Positions 1-6,577 are shown, numbered from the stretch's first letter. The stretch is DNA of 64,000 bases from Priestia abyssalis (GCF_002019595.1 NZ_KV917369.1:4728624-4792623), one strand, 5' to 3'. Translations and numbers: made by a program. The notes: generated by a model from the letters alone, not told the origin.

Positions 1-161
1 GAAACATCTTGAATCTCATTATAATGTTTTAAGCGGAAGCAACGCTGACAAATAATAACTTCTTTTTCTAATGCCGATTGGGGAGTGTACCCAATCTCGT
101 TTGGTTTTTCGGTTTGAAGAGCGACTCCACACCCTACACATTGAAGTACTTGTTCACTCAC
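1..161 (-). CDS. yqeH: YqeH GTPase, N-terminal fragment
   Basis: Only the first 53 codons are inside the window; the gene continues past base 1. It starts at GTG 159-161 behind GGAGG at 171-175, which overlaps the yqeG stop. The fragment shows two Cys pairs, C8-x2-C11 and C38-x2-C41, the zinc-finger head of the circularly permuted GTPase YqeH needed for 30S ribosome assembly. The reading ends in the family-typical CFRLKHYNEIQDV. The order yqeG-yqeH is the usual Bacillus one. The GTPase motifs lie outside the window, so the call rests on this head and on synteny. Confidence 0.88.
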   Translation of the reverse strand, partial: MSEQVLQCVGCGVALQTEKPNEIGYTPQSALEKEVIICQRCFRLKHYNEIQDV

Positions 162-165
162 GAAT

Positions 166-681
166 TTATTCCTCCCAATTAATCATGCCTTTTCGTTTCA
201 TCCACGTTAAAATTCTACGTTCCATTTTTCGATTGAACCTTGTAATAAAACCGTCTGTTTGGGCAACAGGTACCACCAGAATGGTGTAAAGTCCTAAACG
301 ATTTCCTCCAAGGACATCTGTTAAAAGCTGATCTCCAATCACAACGATTTCATCGTTTTGTACATCCATTAAGCGCAGCGCCTTATGAAATGCTTTTCCC
401 ATCGGCTTTCTTGCTTGAAAAATAAAAGGAATGCCTAAAGGATCTGAGAACAGCTTCACTCTTTTTTCAATATTATTGGAGACGATCGTAACCTGGATAC
501 CATGATCCTTCATTTCTTTAAACCACTCTATCAGCTGGGGAGTAGCACTGGGCCGATCCCATTCAACCAAGGTATTGTCCAGATCTGTAATAATCCCTTT
601 AACTCCTCTTTCTTTTAACATTTGCGGCGTAATATGAAAAATGCTTTTTACATGTTCATTCGGCAAAAAAAGTTTTAACAC
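166..681 (-). CDS. yqeG: YqeG family HAD-type phosphatase
   Basis: A 171-residue HAD superfamily class IIIA phosphatase. HAD motif I is DLDNTLVEWD, motif II is the Ser of TIVSNN, motif III is the Lys of RKPMGKAF, and motif IV is IGDQLLTDVLGG. The physiological substrate is unknown. The start is placed at GTG 679-681 (VLKLFLPNEH) because AGAGGTG lies 8 bases upstream and relatives begin there; an upstream ATG at 735 is open but lacks a ribosome site. It is followed directly by yqeH, whose ribosome site overlaps its stop, so the two are very likely cotranscribed. Confidence 0.9.
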   Translation of the reverse strand: MLKLFLPNEHVKSIFHITPQMLKERGVKGIITDLDNTLVEWDRPSATPQLIEWFKEMKDHGIQVTIVSNNIEKRVKLFSDPLGIPFIFQARKPMGKAFHKALRLMDVQNDEIVVIGDQLLTDVLGGNRLGLYTILVVPVAQTDGFITRFNRKMERRILTWMKRKGMINWEE

Positions 682-894
682 GTATGTCACACCTCTACTA
701 ACAAAATAAGGTCCATCTGAATAATAAATACACAATACACAATTATAACGTTAGTTCTTCATTTTCCAACAAAAAACTTCTAAAAACGACTTTCATTTCG
801 TTTCTATCTCCAGAAAATGTCTGATTGACAAAAAAGGCGTAGATTTTTGCTAATTTATGCAAATGTTTCGACAAAACCTAAGGTGTTTCCAAGT

Positions 895-993
895 TGTGGA
901 TAAGTTTATGCACATTTTCCCAATTAACTACCAACATTTAATGGTAATTATAAACAAATTACCCACAAATTATCCACTGTTAACTGTGGATAA
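895..993. promoter_or_regulatory. DnaA-box cluster upstream of sda
   Basis: Two perfect TGTGGATAA boxes (895-903 and 985-993), a TTATGCACA box that fits TTATNCACA (906-914), and two one-mismatch boxes, TTACCCACA (959-967) and TTATCCACT (970-978), lie within 100 bases. In B. subtilis DnaA directly activates sda to delay sporulation during replication stress. The cluster precedes sda here, so the same control is likely. The rest of 682-1135 is AT-rich and shows nothing else I can name. Confidence 0.8.
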
Positions 994-1135
994 GAGAACG
1001 GTTGTTCCATTTTTTATTTCATGGTAGATTATGGTTACCAACTATCCATCTTATGATTTTTCCGATAGAAATAGAACACCCTTTTTGAATGGTAAAAAGA
1101 TATCGGAGGTGAACGCCTTTTACAAGGCGATTATT

Positions 1136-1276
1136 ATGCAAAAATTATCAGACAAGCTCCTTATCGAATCCTATATAAAAGCGACAGAATTACAGCTAAG
1201 TCCCGAATTCATTCAATTGATAGAAAAAGAAATGGAGCGCAGATCCCTAGAGCTGAAAGTCAAATTATCATCTTAA
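1136..1276 (+). CDS. sda: Sda sporulation checkpoint inhibitor
   Basis: A 46-residue protein matching Sda, the helical-hairpin inhibitor that binds histidine kinase KinA and blocks entry into sporulation when replication is disturbed. The core KLSDKLLIESYIKATEL and EFIQLIEKEMERRSL is that of the family, and 46 residues is the B. subtilis length. The frame is open upstream to ATG 1031, but those 35 residues are not part of known Sda. A perfect GGAGGT sits at 1105-1110, separated from the ATG by a small hairpin (CGCCTT/AAGGCG, 1114-1129). A weaker AAGGCG lies closer to the ATG, inside that hairpin. Confidence 0.9.
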   Translation: MQKLSDKLLIESYIKATELQLSPEFIQLIEKEMERRSLELKVKLSS

Positions 1277-1289
1277 GCGATACTTTTTC

Positions 1290-2069
1290 TTATTTTAAGA
1301 GACCTATGAGCTGACCGACTTGGATCACCCGCTCTTTTTCAATATTTGGATCGAGCGAAAATGTATCTTTTTCAAATAACAGTACGACTGTAGAGCCAAA
1401 CGTAAAATACGCCATCTCCACACCTTTCGTGACAGTATCGCCATCATGGGTTCTTTCAATACTGTTAATAAACATCGCACCTACTTTAACCATTAACAAA
1501 TGACCCTGAGGGTGCTGCACTTCTGTTAATTTCCGATAATTTTTAATCAATGGATCTCTGCCGTACTTTAACCCCCACTTATTAACGGGATAAGATTTAC
1601 TTCCAAGAGTCCACGTCTTTGTGATTTTTCCGCTTAATGGGCTATGAATACGATGATAATCGCGAGGACTTAAATAAAAAATCATAAATTGTCCTCCTAC
1701 GTACTTTTCAAGCAATTCATCATCGTGAACCATCTCCTGAATGGAGTACATTTTTCCTTTTACTCTAATTTCTTTTGTTGGCTCAATAAAGCCGTACTCT
1801 TCGATGACTGCATCTACCGGACTCACAACTCCTTTTGGCGTTGGATCAATGGGACGAACTCCCTCTTTCAACTGTCTTATAAACAATTGCTGCAATGTTT
1901 TATAAGTAGATAGATGATTTGTCATTTCTGATTGATTAATATTGTAAATACGAGCATATGATGATATTAGCAATGCACTTACACGAGATGTTGAAAATCT
2001 TTGCAGCAACGTGGAGAAAAAGGCATGGTTCGTTAATTCAATAAAAATTCGATATACACGTTCAAACAA
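1290..2069 (-). CDS. psd: Phosphatidylserine decarboxylase
   Basis: Converts phosphatidylserine to phosphatidylethanolamine at the membrane. The 259-residue proenzyme has the SPVDA and HRIHSP segments that supply the catalytic Asp and His, and FGST near residues 224-227, where self-cleavage yields the pyruvoyl alpha chain of about 35 residues. The start is TTG 2067-2069 (LFERVYRIF) behind GGAGGG with 8-base spacing; the frame is open 30 codons further upstream without a ribosome site. It is divergent from pssA across about 110 bases, so the two steps of PE synthesis share one promoter region. Confidence 0.93.
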   Translation of the reverse strand: MFERVYRIFIELTNHAFFSTLLQRFSTSRVSALLISSYARIYNINQSEMTNHLSTYKTLQQLFIRQLKEGVRPIDPTPKGVVSPVDAVIEEYGFIEPTKEIRVKGKMYSIQEMVHDDELLEKYVGGQFMIFYLSPRDYHRIHSPLSGKITKTWTLGSKSYPVNKWGLKYGRDPLIKNYRKLTEVQHPQGHLLMVKVGAMFINSIERTHDGDTVTKGVEMAYFTFGSTVVLLFEKDTFSLDPNIEKERVIQVGQLIGLLK

Positions 2070-2181
2070 GAAAGTTTCCCTCCAATTATCCAATAGCCCT
2101 TTACTATCTTTGGCTTTCCGTCTACAATAAGAATACACTTTAAAATAGGTGCATCCCATTCTCTACAAAGGAGTGAAGAGA

Positions 2182-2721
2182 ATGTTTTTATTAGATTACT
2201 TAGATCATACAATCAAAAAAATAAAAGCACAGGCAGCAAATGCATTAACTTTATTAAATCTAAGTTTAGGGGCTTTCGCAATTCTTTTTGTGTTAAAAGA
2301 TAACCTTAAGTTGAGTGTCTTATTAATTTTCTTAGCCGCACTAGCTGATCGCTTTGATGGGATGACAGCGAGAAAGCTAAATATTGAGTCAGAATTAGGA
2401 AAACAATTAGATTCTATGTGTGATATTATATCGTTTGGTATTGCTCCCGCCTTACTGCTCTATCAGGGCATACTGTTCGAATATGGAGCACCTGGAGCAT
2501 TGTTTACCATTTTGTACATCGCTTGCGGAGCCTTAAGGCTGGCGCGATTCAATATCACAGAAAATAATGGATATTTCACAGGGCTGCCTATTACGGCCGC
2601 CGGTTGTATTCTAACTTTAAGCTATTTGGTGATTCCTTATTTTCCACAACAATTTTTTATGTTCTTAGTCATTTTGCTGGCAATTTTAATGGTTGGAACG
2701 TTTAGGCTGAAAAAAATATAA
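2182..2721 (+). CDS. pssA: CDP-diacylglycerol--serine O-phosphatidyltransferase
   Basis: Makes phosphatidylserine from CDP-diacylglycerol and serine; the neighbouring Psd then decarboxylates it. The CDP-alcohol phosphotransferase signature DG-x2-AR-x8-G-x3-D-x3-D is complete (DGMTAR ... G ... D ... D) around residues 58-81. Several hydrophobic membrane segments follow. The start is ATG 2182 (MFLLDYLDH) behind AAAGGAG; the longer frame from 2149 overlaps the psd upstream region. Length is 179 residues, normal for the Gram-positive type. It ends in a terminator shared with the convergent YjcZ gene. Confidence 0.93.
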   Translation: MFLLDYLDHTIKKIKAQAANALTLLNLSLGAFAILFVLKDNLKLSVLLIFLAALADRFDGMTARKLNIESELGKQLDSMCDIISFGIAPALLLYQGILFEYGAPGALFTILYIACGALRLARFNITENNGYFTGLPITAAGCILTLSYLVIPYFPQQFFMFLVILLAILMVGTFRLKKI

Positions 2722-2750
2722 AAAGCTCATGGCTTACCATGAGCTTTTTA
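2721..2750. terminator. Bidirectional terminator pssA/yjcZ
   Basis: Stem AAAAAGCTCATGG / CCATGAGCTTTTT with a 4-base loop, flanked by A and T runs, so it can end both pssA from the left and the YjcZ gene from the right. Confidence 0.85.
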
Positions 2751-2754
2751 TATT

Positions 2755-2904
2755 TTAACAGAAATAATTTCGATAGCAATAGAAGCCGCCAAATATTACG
2801 AGTAAAACAAACAATACGATAATAACGGCAATCCAGAAGCCGTACCCGCTGCCGCAGCCTCCCACAGGGTACGAACCACAAGGTGGATAACCATATGGAT
2901 ACAT
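2755..2904 (-). CDS. YjcZ family sporulation peptide
   Basis: A 49-residue peptide with the layout of YjcZ-family sporulation proteins: a Tyr/Pro/Gly/Cys-rich head (MYPYGYPPCG, then GGCGSGYG), one hydrophobic segment (FWIAVIIVLFVLLVIFGG) and a short Cys/Tyr tail. ATG 2902-2904 follows a GGGGGAA ribosome site. Upstream lies a sigma-K-like promoter, fitting late mother-cell expression. The family is linked to spores and several members are membrane micropeptides; no biochemical function is known. Confidence 0.85.
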   Translation of the reverse strand: MYPYGYPPCGSYPVGGCGSGYGFWIAVIIVLFVLLVIFGGFYCYRNYFC

Positions 2905-2937
2905 GAAAGTTCCCCCTTTGCGTTCTTATTCTATTCA

Positions 2938-2965
2938 TACACTATGTAAACGAAATAAAAAAGGT
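2938..2965 (-). promoter_or_regulatory. Sigma-K-like promoter of the YjcZ gene
   Basis: On the minus strand, AC (2964-2965), 17 bases, then CATAGTGTA (2938-2946) fits the sigma-K consensus AC-N16/17-CATANNNTA. It lies about 33 bases before the YjcZ start codon. Confidence 0.55.
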
Positions 2966-3111
2966 ATAGGCCATTGTCCAATGATAGATAGACAATTCAG
3001 GAAAGCCTTTCACAAAATTACCATCAGGCGGTAACAATGTTGACAAAAATCATTTCTTTTTCAATAAGGGATATATGCTACAGTAAAGATAGATGATTGA
3101 TAGTATACGAG

Positions 3112-3204
3112 GTGAGAGACATATTTTCTTTCGTACTCGGCATTGTCATTTCAGCTGTTATGGTTATCATTATTGACACTGAAATCAGTACAGAATTAGC
3201 TTAG
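3112..3204 (+). CDS. Unrecognised 30-residue hydrophobic micro-ORF
   Basis: A short frame encoding RDIFSFVLGIVISAVMVII followed by the charged tail DTEISTELA, i.e. one membrane-spanning helix with a polar end. It begins at GTG 3112; that codon sits inside GAGGTGAGA, which could instead be a ribosome site for a non-standard start at ATA 3121. A clear terminator follows about 60 bases after the stop. Size and build resemble type I toxin-like or other membrane micropeptides, but I recognise no family. Whether it is translated is uncertain. Confidence 0.4.
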   Translation: MRDIFSFVLGIVISAVMVIIIDTEISTELA

Positions 3205-3259
3205 CGAGGCTAAAAAAGGAACTATACTCCATCATCTCTAACCCGCCTTCCTTATGAGG

Positions 3260-3300
3260 CTCATTACCAGCTCCTTCTGGTATGGGCCTTTTTTATTTTC
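3260..3300 (+). terminator. Terminator after the hydrophobic micro-ORF
   Basis: Imperfect stem GGCTCATTACCAG / CTGGTATGGGCC followed by TTTTTTATTTT. It marks the end of a short plus-strand transcript covering the micro-ORF at 3112-3204. Bases 3300-3400 hold nothing I recognise. Confidence 0.75.
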
Positions 3301-3401
3301 TGAAAGATCTTATTATCTGTTCAAAGCTATAAAAAACTTCTTATGTATGCACCTCTCTCCTCTGTATTCGATAAAGTTTTAAAAAGTTATAGGGATAGGC
3401 A

Positions 3402-3428
3402 TAAAGATTAAACAAAATATGTCGATAA
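3402..3428 (+). promoter_or_regulatory. Sigma-D-like promoter for motAB
   Basis: TAAA (3402-3405), 15 bases, then GTCGATAA (3421-3428) matches the sigma-D consensus TAAA-N15-GCCGATAT at both -35 bases and spacing and at six of eight -10 bases. Sigma-D transcribes motility genes in Bacillus, and the next gene is motA. Repeat A1 lies between promoter and gene. Confidence 0.65.
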
Positions 3429-3442
3429 AATGGTATAAGAAG

Positions 3443-3588
3443 TTGTTCAAAAAGTCCGGGAAAAATGACCGTCGAATTTCGGCGTCAGCTTGCTTTTCCG
3501 CTACTCACGTATTAACAGCATACGCTCCGTTGCTCAAAGCTGCGCTTCCTTGAACTTCTTGGTCCTTTTTATCCTCCTTTTTGAACAC
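3443..3588. repeat. Family A dispersed repeat, copy A1
   Basis: About 145 bases with terminal inverted repeats GTTCAAAAAG / CTTTTTGAAC. Landmarks shared with the other copies are TCCGGGAAAAATGAC, TCGAATTTCGGCGTCAGC, CTACTCACGTATTAAC and TACGCTCCGTTGCTCAAAGC. It lies in the leader between the sigma-D-like promoter and motA. It has no open reading frame and no transposase. Confidence 0.9.
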
Positions 3589-3637
3589 ACACTATAAGCA
3601 AAATCTTTAAAAAATATGTATTTCAAGGTGATCTCGT

Positions 3638-4444
3638 ATGGATAAAACTTCTTTATTCGGAATTATTTTAGCTCTTATTGGCGTATTTGTAGGAATGATC
3701 TTAAAAGGGGTCAGCCCCTCTGCCTTATTCAATATTCCTGCATTACTTATCATTTTTATTGGCACCGCGGGAGCGGTAACCATCGCCTTTCCTGCAAGAG
3801 ATATTAAAAATGTACCGAAACTATTCGGAATTGTATTTAAAGAAGACAAAACCCCTAAAATTGAAGAACTTATTCCTCTATTCGTCGACTTAGCTACGGT
3901 GGCAAGAAGAGAAGGATTATTAGCTTTAGAAAGCAAGATAAGTGATATTGAAGATCCATTTTTAAAAAATGGCTTAAACTTGGCTGTCGATGGACAAACA
4001 CAAGAGTTCATCCGTGATGTGATGACAGAAGAAACGTCCGTTATGGAAGAACGCCATCAAATTGGGGCTTCCATTTTCACTCAGGCAGGTACATATGCGC
4101 CTACTCTTGGAGTATTAGGTGCGGTTGTCGGTCTTATTGCCGCATTGTCAGACATGAGCAATATGGATGCGCTCGGACATGCCATTTCAGCTGCTTTCGT
4201 TGCAACGCTTTTCGGGATTTTCAGCGGCTATGTTCTATGGCATCCATTTGCCAACAAATTAAAAAGAAAATCTAAATATGAAGTAAAGGTTCGTTATTTG
4301 ATGATTGAAGGGGTTTTATCAATTGTTGAAGGGCAGGCTCCTAACGTCATTGAGCGTAAACTGGCTTCTTTTTTACCTGTAAATGAACGCGAAAAATTCT
4401 TTAATGAAGGTGAAAAAAACAATGAAAAAAAAGCATCAGCATAA
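3638..4444 (+). CDS. motA: Flagellar stator protein MotA
   Basis: The 268-residue membrane subunit of the ion-driven flagellar stator. Hydrophobic segments lie near residues 5-22 and 30-50, a large cytoplasmic loop follows (DLATVARREGLLALE, which contacts the rotor), then two more helices around TYAPTLGVLGAVVGLIAAL and AISAAFVATLFGIFSGYVLW. ATG follows AAGGTGATCTCGT. The stop overlaps motB by 23 bases, so the pair is translationally linked. The MotAB pair in Bacillus usually uses protons; I cannot tell proton from sodium use with certainty from sequence alone. Confidence 0.95.
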   Translation: MDKTSLFGIILALIGVFVGMILKGVSPSALFNIPALLIIFIGTAGAVTIAFPARDIKNVPKLFGIVFKEDKTPKIEELIPLFVDLATVARREGLLALESKISDIEDPFLKNGLNLAVDGQTQEFIRDVMTEETSVMEERHQIGASIFTQAGTYAPTLGVLGAVVGLIAALSDMSNMDALGHAISAAFVATLFGIFSGYVLWHPFANKLKRKSKYEVKVRYLMIEGVLSIVEGQAPNVIERKLASFLPVNEREKFFNEGEKNNEKKASA

Positions 4445-5174
4445 CAATCACGAAGAACATGTTGACGAATCATGGCTCATTCCATATGCGGACTTGCTTA
4501 CACTGCTGTTAGCTTTATTCATTGTCTTATTTTCCATGAGCAGTATTGATGCTGTAAAATTTAAACAACTTGCCAGTACATTAAACTCTTCTTTTGAAGG
4601 AGGAACAGGAGTTTTGGAGTATCCGAGTACCCTTCCCCCTGAGCAATCTCCTTCATTGAGTAAGGAGGAGGACAATAAAGAAGAGAGCAGTAATTCCGAA
4701 AAAAAATCTCTGCAAGAACTTCAGCAAAAGGTAAATGAATACATTAAAAGCCGGGATTTAACAGGACAATTGAAAACAAGTTTAACGGACGAAGGACTTC
4801 TGATTACTATTTTGGATAACGTACTATTTGATTCCGGAGTGGCCGAAGTTCGTCCTGCTAATCGTCAGCTTGCGAAAGAAATTTCTCAGCTGCTTGTCAT
4901 GGAAACGCCCAAAAATGTCATTATCAGCGGCCATACAGATAATATCCCTATCCGTAACCAATATTTTGAATCCAACTGGGATTTAAGTGTCATGCGTGCA
5001 GTTAACTTCATGAAAGCCTTACTGGAAAATCAAAAATTGGATCCCGCACTTTTTAGTGCAAAAGGATACGGCGAGTATAAACCGATTGCGAGCAATTCTA
5101 CGGAACAAGGCAGGCTAAAAAATCGACGCGTTGAAATTTTAATCGTGCCAAACGAAGAGATTACTGAACAATAA
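4422..5174 (+). CDS. motB: Flagellar stator protein MotB
   Basis: A 250-residue partner of MotA. A short Lys/His-rich cytoplasmic head precedes one transmembrane helix that carries the essential ion-binding Asp at residue 24 (PYADLLTLLLALFIVLFSMS). A Ser/Glu-rich linker follows, then an OmpA-like peptidoglycan-binding domain (SGHTDNIPI ... NWDLSVMRA ... GYGEYKPIASN ... NRRVEI) that anchors the stator to the wall. The start is ATG 4422 behind GAAGGTG; the frame is open upstream to 4383 inside motA. A terminator follows the stop. Confidence 0.95.
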   Translation: MKKKHQHNNHEEHVDESWLIPYADLLTLLLALFIVLFSMSSIDAVKFKQLASTLNSSFEGGTGVLEYPSTLPPEQSPSLSKEEDNKEESSNSEKKSLQELQQKVNEYIKSRDLTGQLKTSLTDEGLLITILDNVLFDSGVAEVRPANRQLAKEISQLLVMETPKNVIISGHTDNIPIRNQYFESNWDLSVMRAVNFMKALLENQKLDPALFSAKGYGEYKPIASNSTEQGRLKNRRVEILIVPNEEITEQ

Positions 5175-5207
5175 TAGTGTGATACGCTAGAACGAGTTGA
5201 GCACATT

Positions 5208-5237
5208 CAAGACCTGCAAAAGCAGGTCTTTTTTTAT
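5208..5237 (+). terminator. Terminator of motAB
   Basis: Stem AAGACCTGC / GCAGGTCTT with loop AAAA and a run of T residues, about 35 bases after the motB stop. Confidence 0.9.
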
Positions 5238-5330
5238 TGTACAGACACAGTCAAGCAAGATTGGGCATATGAATAAAGTACGGGTTAGGGTTTGGATATA
5301 GATGTAGATATAGAAAGCGGAGGTGAGAAG

Positions 5331-6044
5331 ATGTCCGCATTGATCACAGGATTGAGCTATTTGGTTAAAGAACTCATTTTCCTAGTTTCGTATGTCAAAA
5401 ACAACGCTTTTCCACAGCCCCTTTCTGCCAGCGACGAAAAAAAATACTTAATTTTAATGGAACAGGGTGATCAGGAAGCGAGAAATTTGCTCATTGAGCA
5501 CAATCTACGGCTAGTTGCCCACATCGTCAAAAAGTTTGAAAATACCGGTGAAGATCCAGAAGATTTAATCTCCATCGGAACCATTGGGTTAATTAAAGCC
5601 ATTGAAAGCTACTCGCAAGGAAAAGGTACGAAATTGGCAACATATGCAGCAAGATGTATTGAAAATGAGATCTTAATGCATTTGCGTGCCCTGAAAAAAA
5701 CTAAAAAAGATGTGTCCCTTCATGATCCGATTGGCCAAGATAAAGAAGGAAACGAAATTAGTTTGATTGACGTGCTAAAGTCTGAATCAGACGACGTGAT
5801 TGATATGATTCAGCTTAATATGGAACTCGAAAAAATCAAAGAGTACATTGATATTTTGGATGAAAGGGAACGGGAGGTCATCGTAGGGCGGTTTGGATTG
5901 GATTTACAAAAAGAAAAAACACAGCGGGAGATCGCAAAAGAATTAGGAATCTCACGCAGCTATGTATCTCGCATCGAAAAAAGAGCATTAATGAAAATAT
6001 TCCATGAATTTTTTCGGGCGGAAAAAGAAAAAAAGGCAAAATAA
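5331..6044 (+). CDS. sigK: RNA polymerase sigma-K (pro-sigma-K)
   Basis: A 237-residue late mother-cell sigma factor. The first 20 residues form the hydrophobic pro-sequence removed by the SpoIVFB protease; the mature protein should begin at YVKNNAFPQP. Region 2 contains EDLISIGTIGLIKAIESY and ATYAARCIENEILMHLRA; region 4 contains TQREIAKELGISRSYVSRIEKRA. The start is ATG 5331 behind GGAGGTGAGAAG; the frame is open 13 codons upstream. The gene is continuous. In B. subtilis it is split by the skin element and needs excision, so no such event is needed here. Confidence 0.97.
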   Translation: MSALITGLSYLVKELIFLVSYVKNNAFPQPLSASDEKKYLILMEQGDQEARNLLIEHNLRLVAHIVKKFENTGEDPEDLISIGTIGLIKAIESYSQGKGTKLATYAARCIENEILMHLRALKKTKKDVSLHDPIGQDKEGNEISLIDVLKSESDDVIDMIQLNMELEKIKEYIDILDEREREVIVGRFGLDLQKEKTQREIAKELGISRSYVSRIEKRALMKIFHEFFRAEKEKKAK

Positions 6045-6045
6045 A

Positions 6046-6115
6046 GGAAACTTCCATCAGTGGGGGCCCTTCTCCCCCACTTAGATTCTCTCAAGCCTTC
6101 AAGCAGGAGATCTTA
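6046..6115. repeat. Family C repeat, copy C1
   Basis: Starts AAGGAAACTTCCATCAG, contains the hairpin GTGGGGG-CCCTT-CTCCCCCAC, and runs on to a TTACTGCCCATTAA-type tail. Related copies lie at 11597, 19294 and 55490. Confidence 0.65.
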
Positions 6116-6128
6116 CTGCCCATTAAAG

Positions 6129-6168
6129 CAGGATTGGCTGAAAAAGGACCCCTTTTCAGCCAATCCTG
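6129..6168. terminator. Bidirectional terminator sigK/yrzI operon
   Basis: Long stem CAGGATTGGCTGAAAAAGG / CCTTTTCAGCCAATCCTG with a 3-base loop. It lies between the convergent sigK and the micropeptide operon, and abuts the last micro-ORF. Confidence 0.8.
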
Positions 6169-6228
6169 TTATTTTCTTTTCCCTGGCCAAATAATGATTG
6201 GAAAAAGAATGATTCTAAGCATAATCAA
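6169..6228 (-). CDS. Hydrophobic 19-residue micro-ORF of the yrzI operon
   Basis: Reads MIMLRIILFPIIIWPGKRK from TTG 6226-6228, 9 bases behind a GGGGGG ribosome site. It has a short hydrophobic stretch with a basic end, then stops directly at the terminator. The position, last in a yrzI operon, recalls the toxic downstream peptide (S1027) described next to yrzI in B. subtilis. I infer the parallel from position and size, not from residue identity. An internal ATG two codons later is an alternative start. Confidence 0.5.
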   Translation of the reverse strand: MIMLRIILFPIIIWPGKRK

Positions 6229-6261
6229 ACTGAATCCCCCCCTAATTAACAACTACTGCAT

Positions 6262-6327
6262 TTAGGTGGAATCTTTCTCCACCTTTAACCATGTCATCAC
6301 CTTAAATCCCATTCTTCCGTTTTTCAT
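6262..6327 (-). CDS. 21-residue micro-ORF downstream of yrzI
   Basis: Reads MKNGRMGFKVMTWLKVEKDST from ATG 6325-6327, behind AAAGGTG about 10 bases upstream. It is basic and not strongly hydrophobic. Its last codons form the arms of a GGTGGA/TCCACC hairpin. No family is recognised. It is supported as coding only by its ribosome site and its place between yrzI and the next micro-ORF. Confidence 0.4.
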   Translation of the reverse strand: MKNGRMGFKVMTWLKVEKDST

Positions 6328-6368
6328 ACCCTTCACACCTTTCTTATGATTGATTGTTTTCTCGCTCA

Positions 6369-6509
6369 TTAAAACATGCGATAAAATTCATACTTACGAT
6401 TCATTATTTCTTCTTCAATTTCTTTGAGGCGTTGTTCATGCTCAATTTCCTCAGGTGTCAGCGGGCGTCGTGTAACCGTAATCGTCAAGAAAAACAAATT
6501 TAATGTCAT
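6369..6509 (-). CDS. yrzI: YrzI family small protein
   Basis: A 46-residue protein matching YrzI: hydrophobic head MTLNLFFLTITVTRRPLTPE, then a charged helix EEIEHEQRLKEIEEEIMNRK. ATG 6507-6509 follows GGAGGTGAGAAT. In B. subtilis yrzI sits in an mRNA of several very short ORFs that is cut by the ribosome-dependent nuclease Rae1, and YrzI is reported as toxic when overproduced (from memory of that literature). The location after yrhC matches B. subtilis. Confidence 0.85.
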   Translation of the reverse strand: MTLNLFFLTITVTRRPLTPEEIEHEQRLKEIEEEIMNRKYEFYRMF

Positions 6510-6562
6510 ATTCTCACCTCCTGTAACGGGGATATAAATGATTCACCACTCTGTAAATACAA
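6506..6562 (-). CDS. Possible 18-residue leader ORF overlapping yrzI start
   Basis: TTG 6560-6562 follows GGAGAGAGAA and reads LYLQSGESFISPLQEVRI before a TGA that overlaps the yrzI ATG as ATGA. The overlap would couple its translation to yrzI. In B. subtilis a short ORF directly upstream of yrzI (S1025) is the Rae1 target. The TTG start and the 4-base spacing are weak, so this is a candidate only. Confidence 0.25.
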   Translation of the reverse strand: MYLQSGESFISPLQEVRI

Positions 6563-6577
6563 TTCTCTCTCCACACT

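Noticed and set aside
1031..1135. Longer form of sda with 35 extra residues
   Set aside because: The extra residues match nothing in Sda, and ATG 1031 has no ribosome site; the 46-residue form is the family length.
2702..2938. 78-residue minus-strand frame next to pssA
   Set aside because: It is an out-of-frame reading over the YjcZ gene and the terminator; the 49-residue YjcZ frame has the ribosome site and family features.
3040..3085. TTGACA at 3040 as -35 for the micro-ORF at 3112
   Set aside because: At 17-base spacing there is only AATAAG; the better TACAGT lies too far away. The promoter remains unassigned.
3607..4011. 134-residue frame antisense to motA
   Set aside because: A shadow of a strongly conserved gene, with no ribosome site or known family.
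5245..5275. Sigma-E promoter for sigK (CATATGAAT at 5266-5274)
   Set aside because: The -10 is plausible, but no acceptable -35 lies 13-15 bases upstream, so it is not listed.
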